From assembly GCA_003219925.1 (NCBI GenBank), contig QHQU01000052.1:1-5803 (forward strand): a stretch of DNA of 5,803 nt, given 5' to 3'. Every line of letters starts with the position of its first letter. Within the stretch, counting starts at the first letter, position 1. Source of the stretch: Verrucomicrobiota bacterium. GTDB taxonomy: Bacteria; Verrucomicrobiota; Verrucomicrobiia; Chthoniobacterales; UBA10450. The notes under the pieces are model-generated. The model worked only from the letters and a program-made list of their open reading frames with translations. It made no database searches and was not told the origin of the DNA. Position numbers and translations under genes: made by a program. Shown in pieces: positions 5,545-5,803 of the stretch.

Positions 5545-5803
5545 TTGAAAACGAACGTAGCCATAATCGGCGCCGGACCAGCCGGTCTTACTGCCGCTTA
5601 TCTTTTGTCGAAGAACGAAATCAGCGTCACCGTTCTTGAAGCCGATCCGGTTTACGTCGGCGGAATTTCCCGCACTGCCACGTACAAAGGCTTTCATTTC
5701 GATATCGGCGGTCATCGCTTTTTCTCGAAGTCGAAAGAGGTGAACGATCTATGGAACGAGATTTTGCCGCAGGACATGCTCGATCGGCCACGCAGCTCGC
5801 GCA
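5545..5803 (+). CDS. FAD-dependent oxidoreductase, N-terminal fragment (UDP-galactopyranose mutase / protoporphyrinogen oxidase-like)
   Basis: Eighty-six codons are visible before the window ends. They start with a Rossmann-type dinucleotide fold: VAIIGAGPAGLTAAYLL contains GxGxxG at residues 9-14, and an acidic residue ends the second strand (E32, in VTVLE). GGISRT (39-44) and FDIGGHRFFSK (52-62) follow, blocks typical of FAD-binding amine-oxidase/UDP-galactopyranose-mutase-like proteins often annotated NAD(P)/FAD-dependent oxidoreductase. No in-frame ATG lies near the N-terminus. The start is TTG at 5545 or TTG at 5533, the latter overlapping the stop of the preceding gene and lying six bases behind GGGGAA (5521-5526). 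Close packing with the membrane glycosyltransferase gene suggests a shared surface-glycan role, but the substrate cannot be told from this fragment. Confidence 0.85.
   Translation, partial: MKTNVAIIGAGPAGLTAAYLLSKNEISVTVLEADPVYVGGISRTATYKGFHFDIGGHRFFSKSKEVNDLWNEILPQDMLDRPRSSR

Noticed and set aside
1..5803. CRISPR array, tRNA gene or insertion sequence
   Set aside because: No regularly spaced direct repeats, no tRNA-like cloverleaf and no transposase frame were seen. The repeats found are single inverted-repeat elements.

Overview
The window is a bacterial chromosomal segment of about 5.8 kb. All six genes lie on the + strand: ileS (3' end only), lspA, cca, a glgA-like glycosyltransferase gene, a PIG-V/Gpi18-like membrane glycosyltransferase gene, and the 5' end of a FAD-dependent oxidoreductase gene. 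The sequence is GC-rich. Every substantial intergenic gap holds a different inverted-repeat element. From memory, these palindromes and the out-of-frame peptides they encode resemble dispersed repeats common in soil Verrucomicrobiota (Spartobacteria/Chthoniobacter/Udaeobacter type). That placement is an inference and was not tested by any search.

Layout. Bases 1-363 are the zinc-binding C-terminus of isoleucyl-tRNA synthetase. A 166-base gap with a nested palindrome and a second hairpin leads to lspA (530-1018), the lipoprotein signal peptidase; ileS-lspA is a classic neighbour pair. A 139-base gap with a 100-base inverted repeat precedes cca (1158-2483), a tRNA nucleotidyltransferase/poly(A) polymerase family protein with an HD domain. 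A 158-base gap holds a third inverted repeat (14-bp perfect arms) and a short 21-base-period repeat, then glgA-like (2642-4099). A 214-base gap with two hairpins, the second terminator-like, precedes the multi-membrane-span glycosyltransferase gene (4314-5540). The oxidoreductase gene starts at or just across the end of that gene and runs off the window.

Function. The left half is housekeeping: tRNA charging, tRNA 3'-end maturation and lipoprotein processing. The right half looks like carbohydrate or cell-surface glycan work: a GT5 glycosyltransferase, a GT-C transferase, and a UDP-galactopyranose-mutase/protoporphyrinogen-oxidase-like flavoprotein apparently coupled to it.

The most interesting point is the GT5 protein. 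It keeps the catalytic residues of glycogen synthase, but several ADP-glucose-pocket residues and several normally near-invariant signatures are changed, which suggests a paralogue with altered donor or acceptor use. The second point is the density and variety of inverted-repeat elements. I saw no CRISPR array, insertion sequence, tRNA or rRNA, and no wholly new defence-like system.
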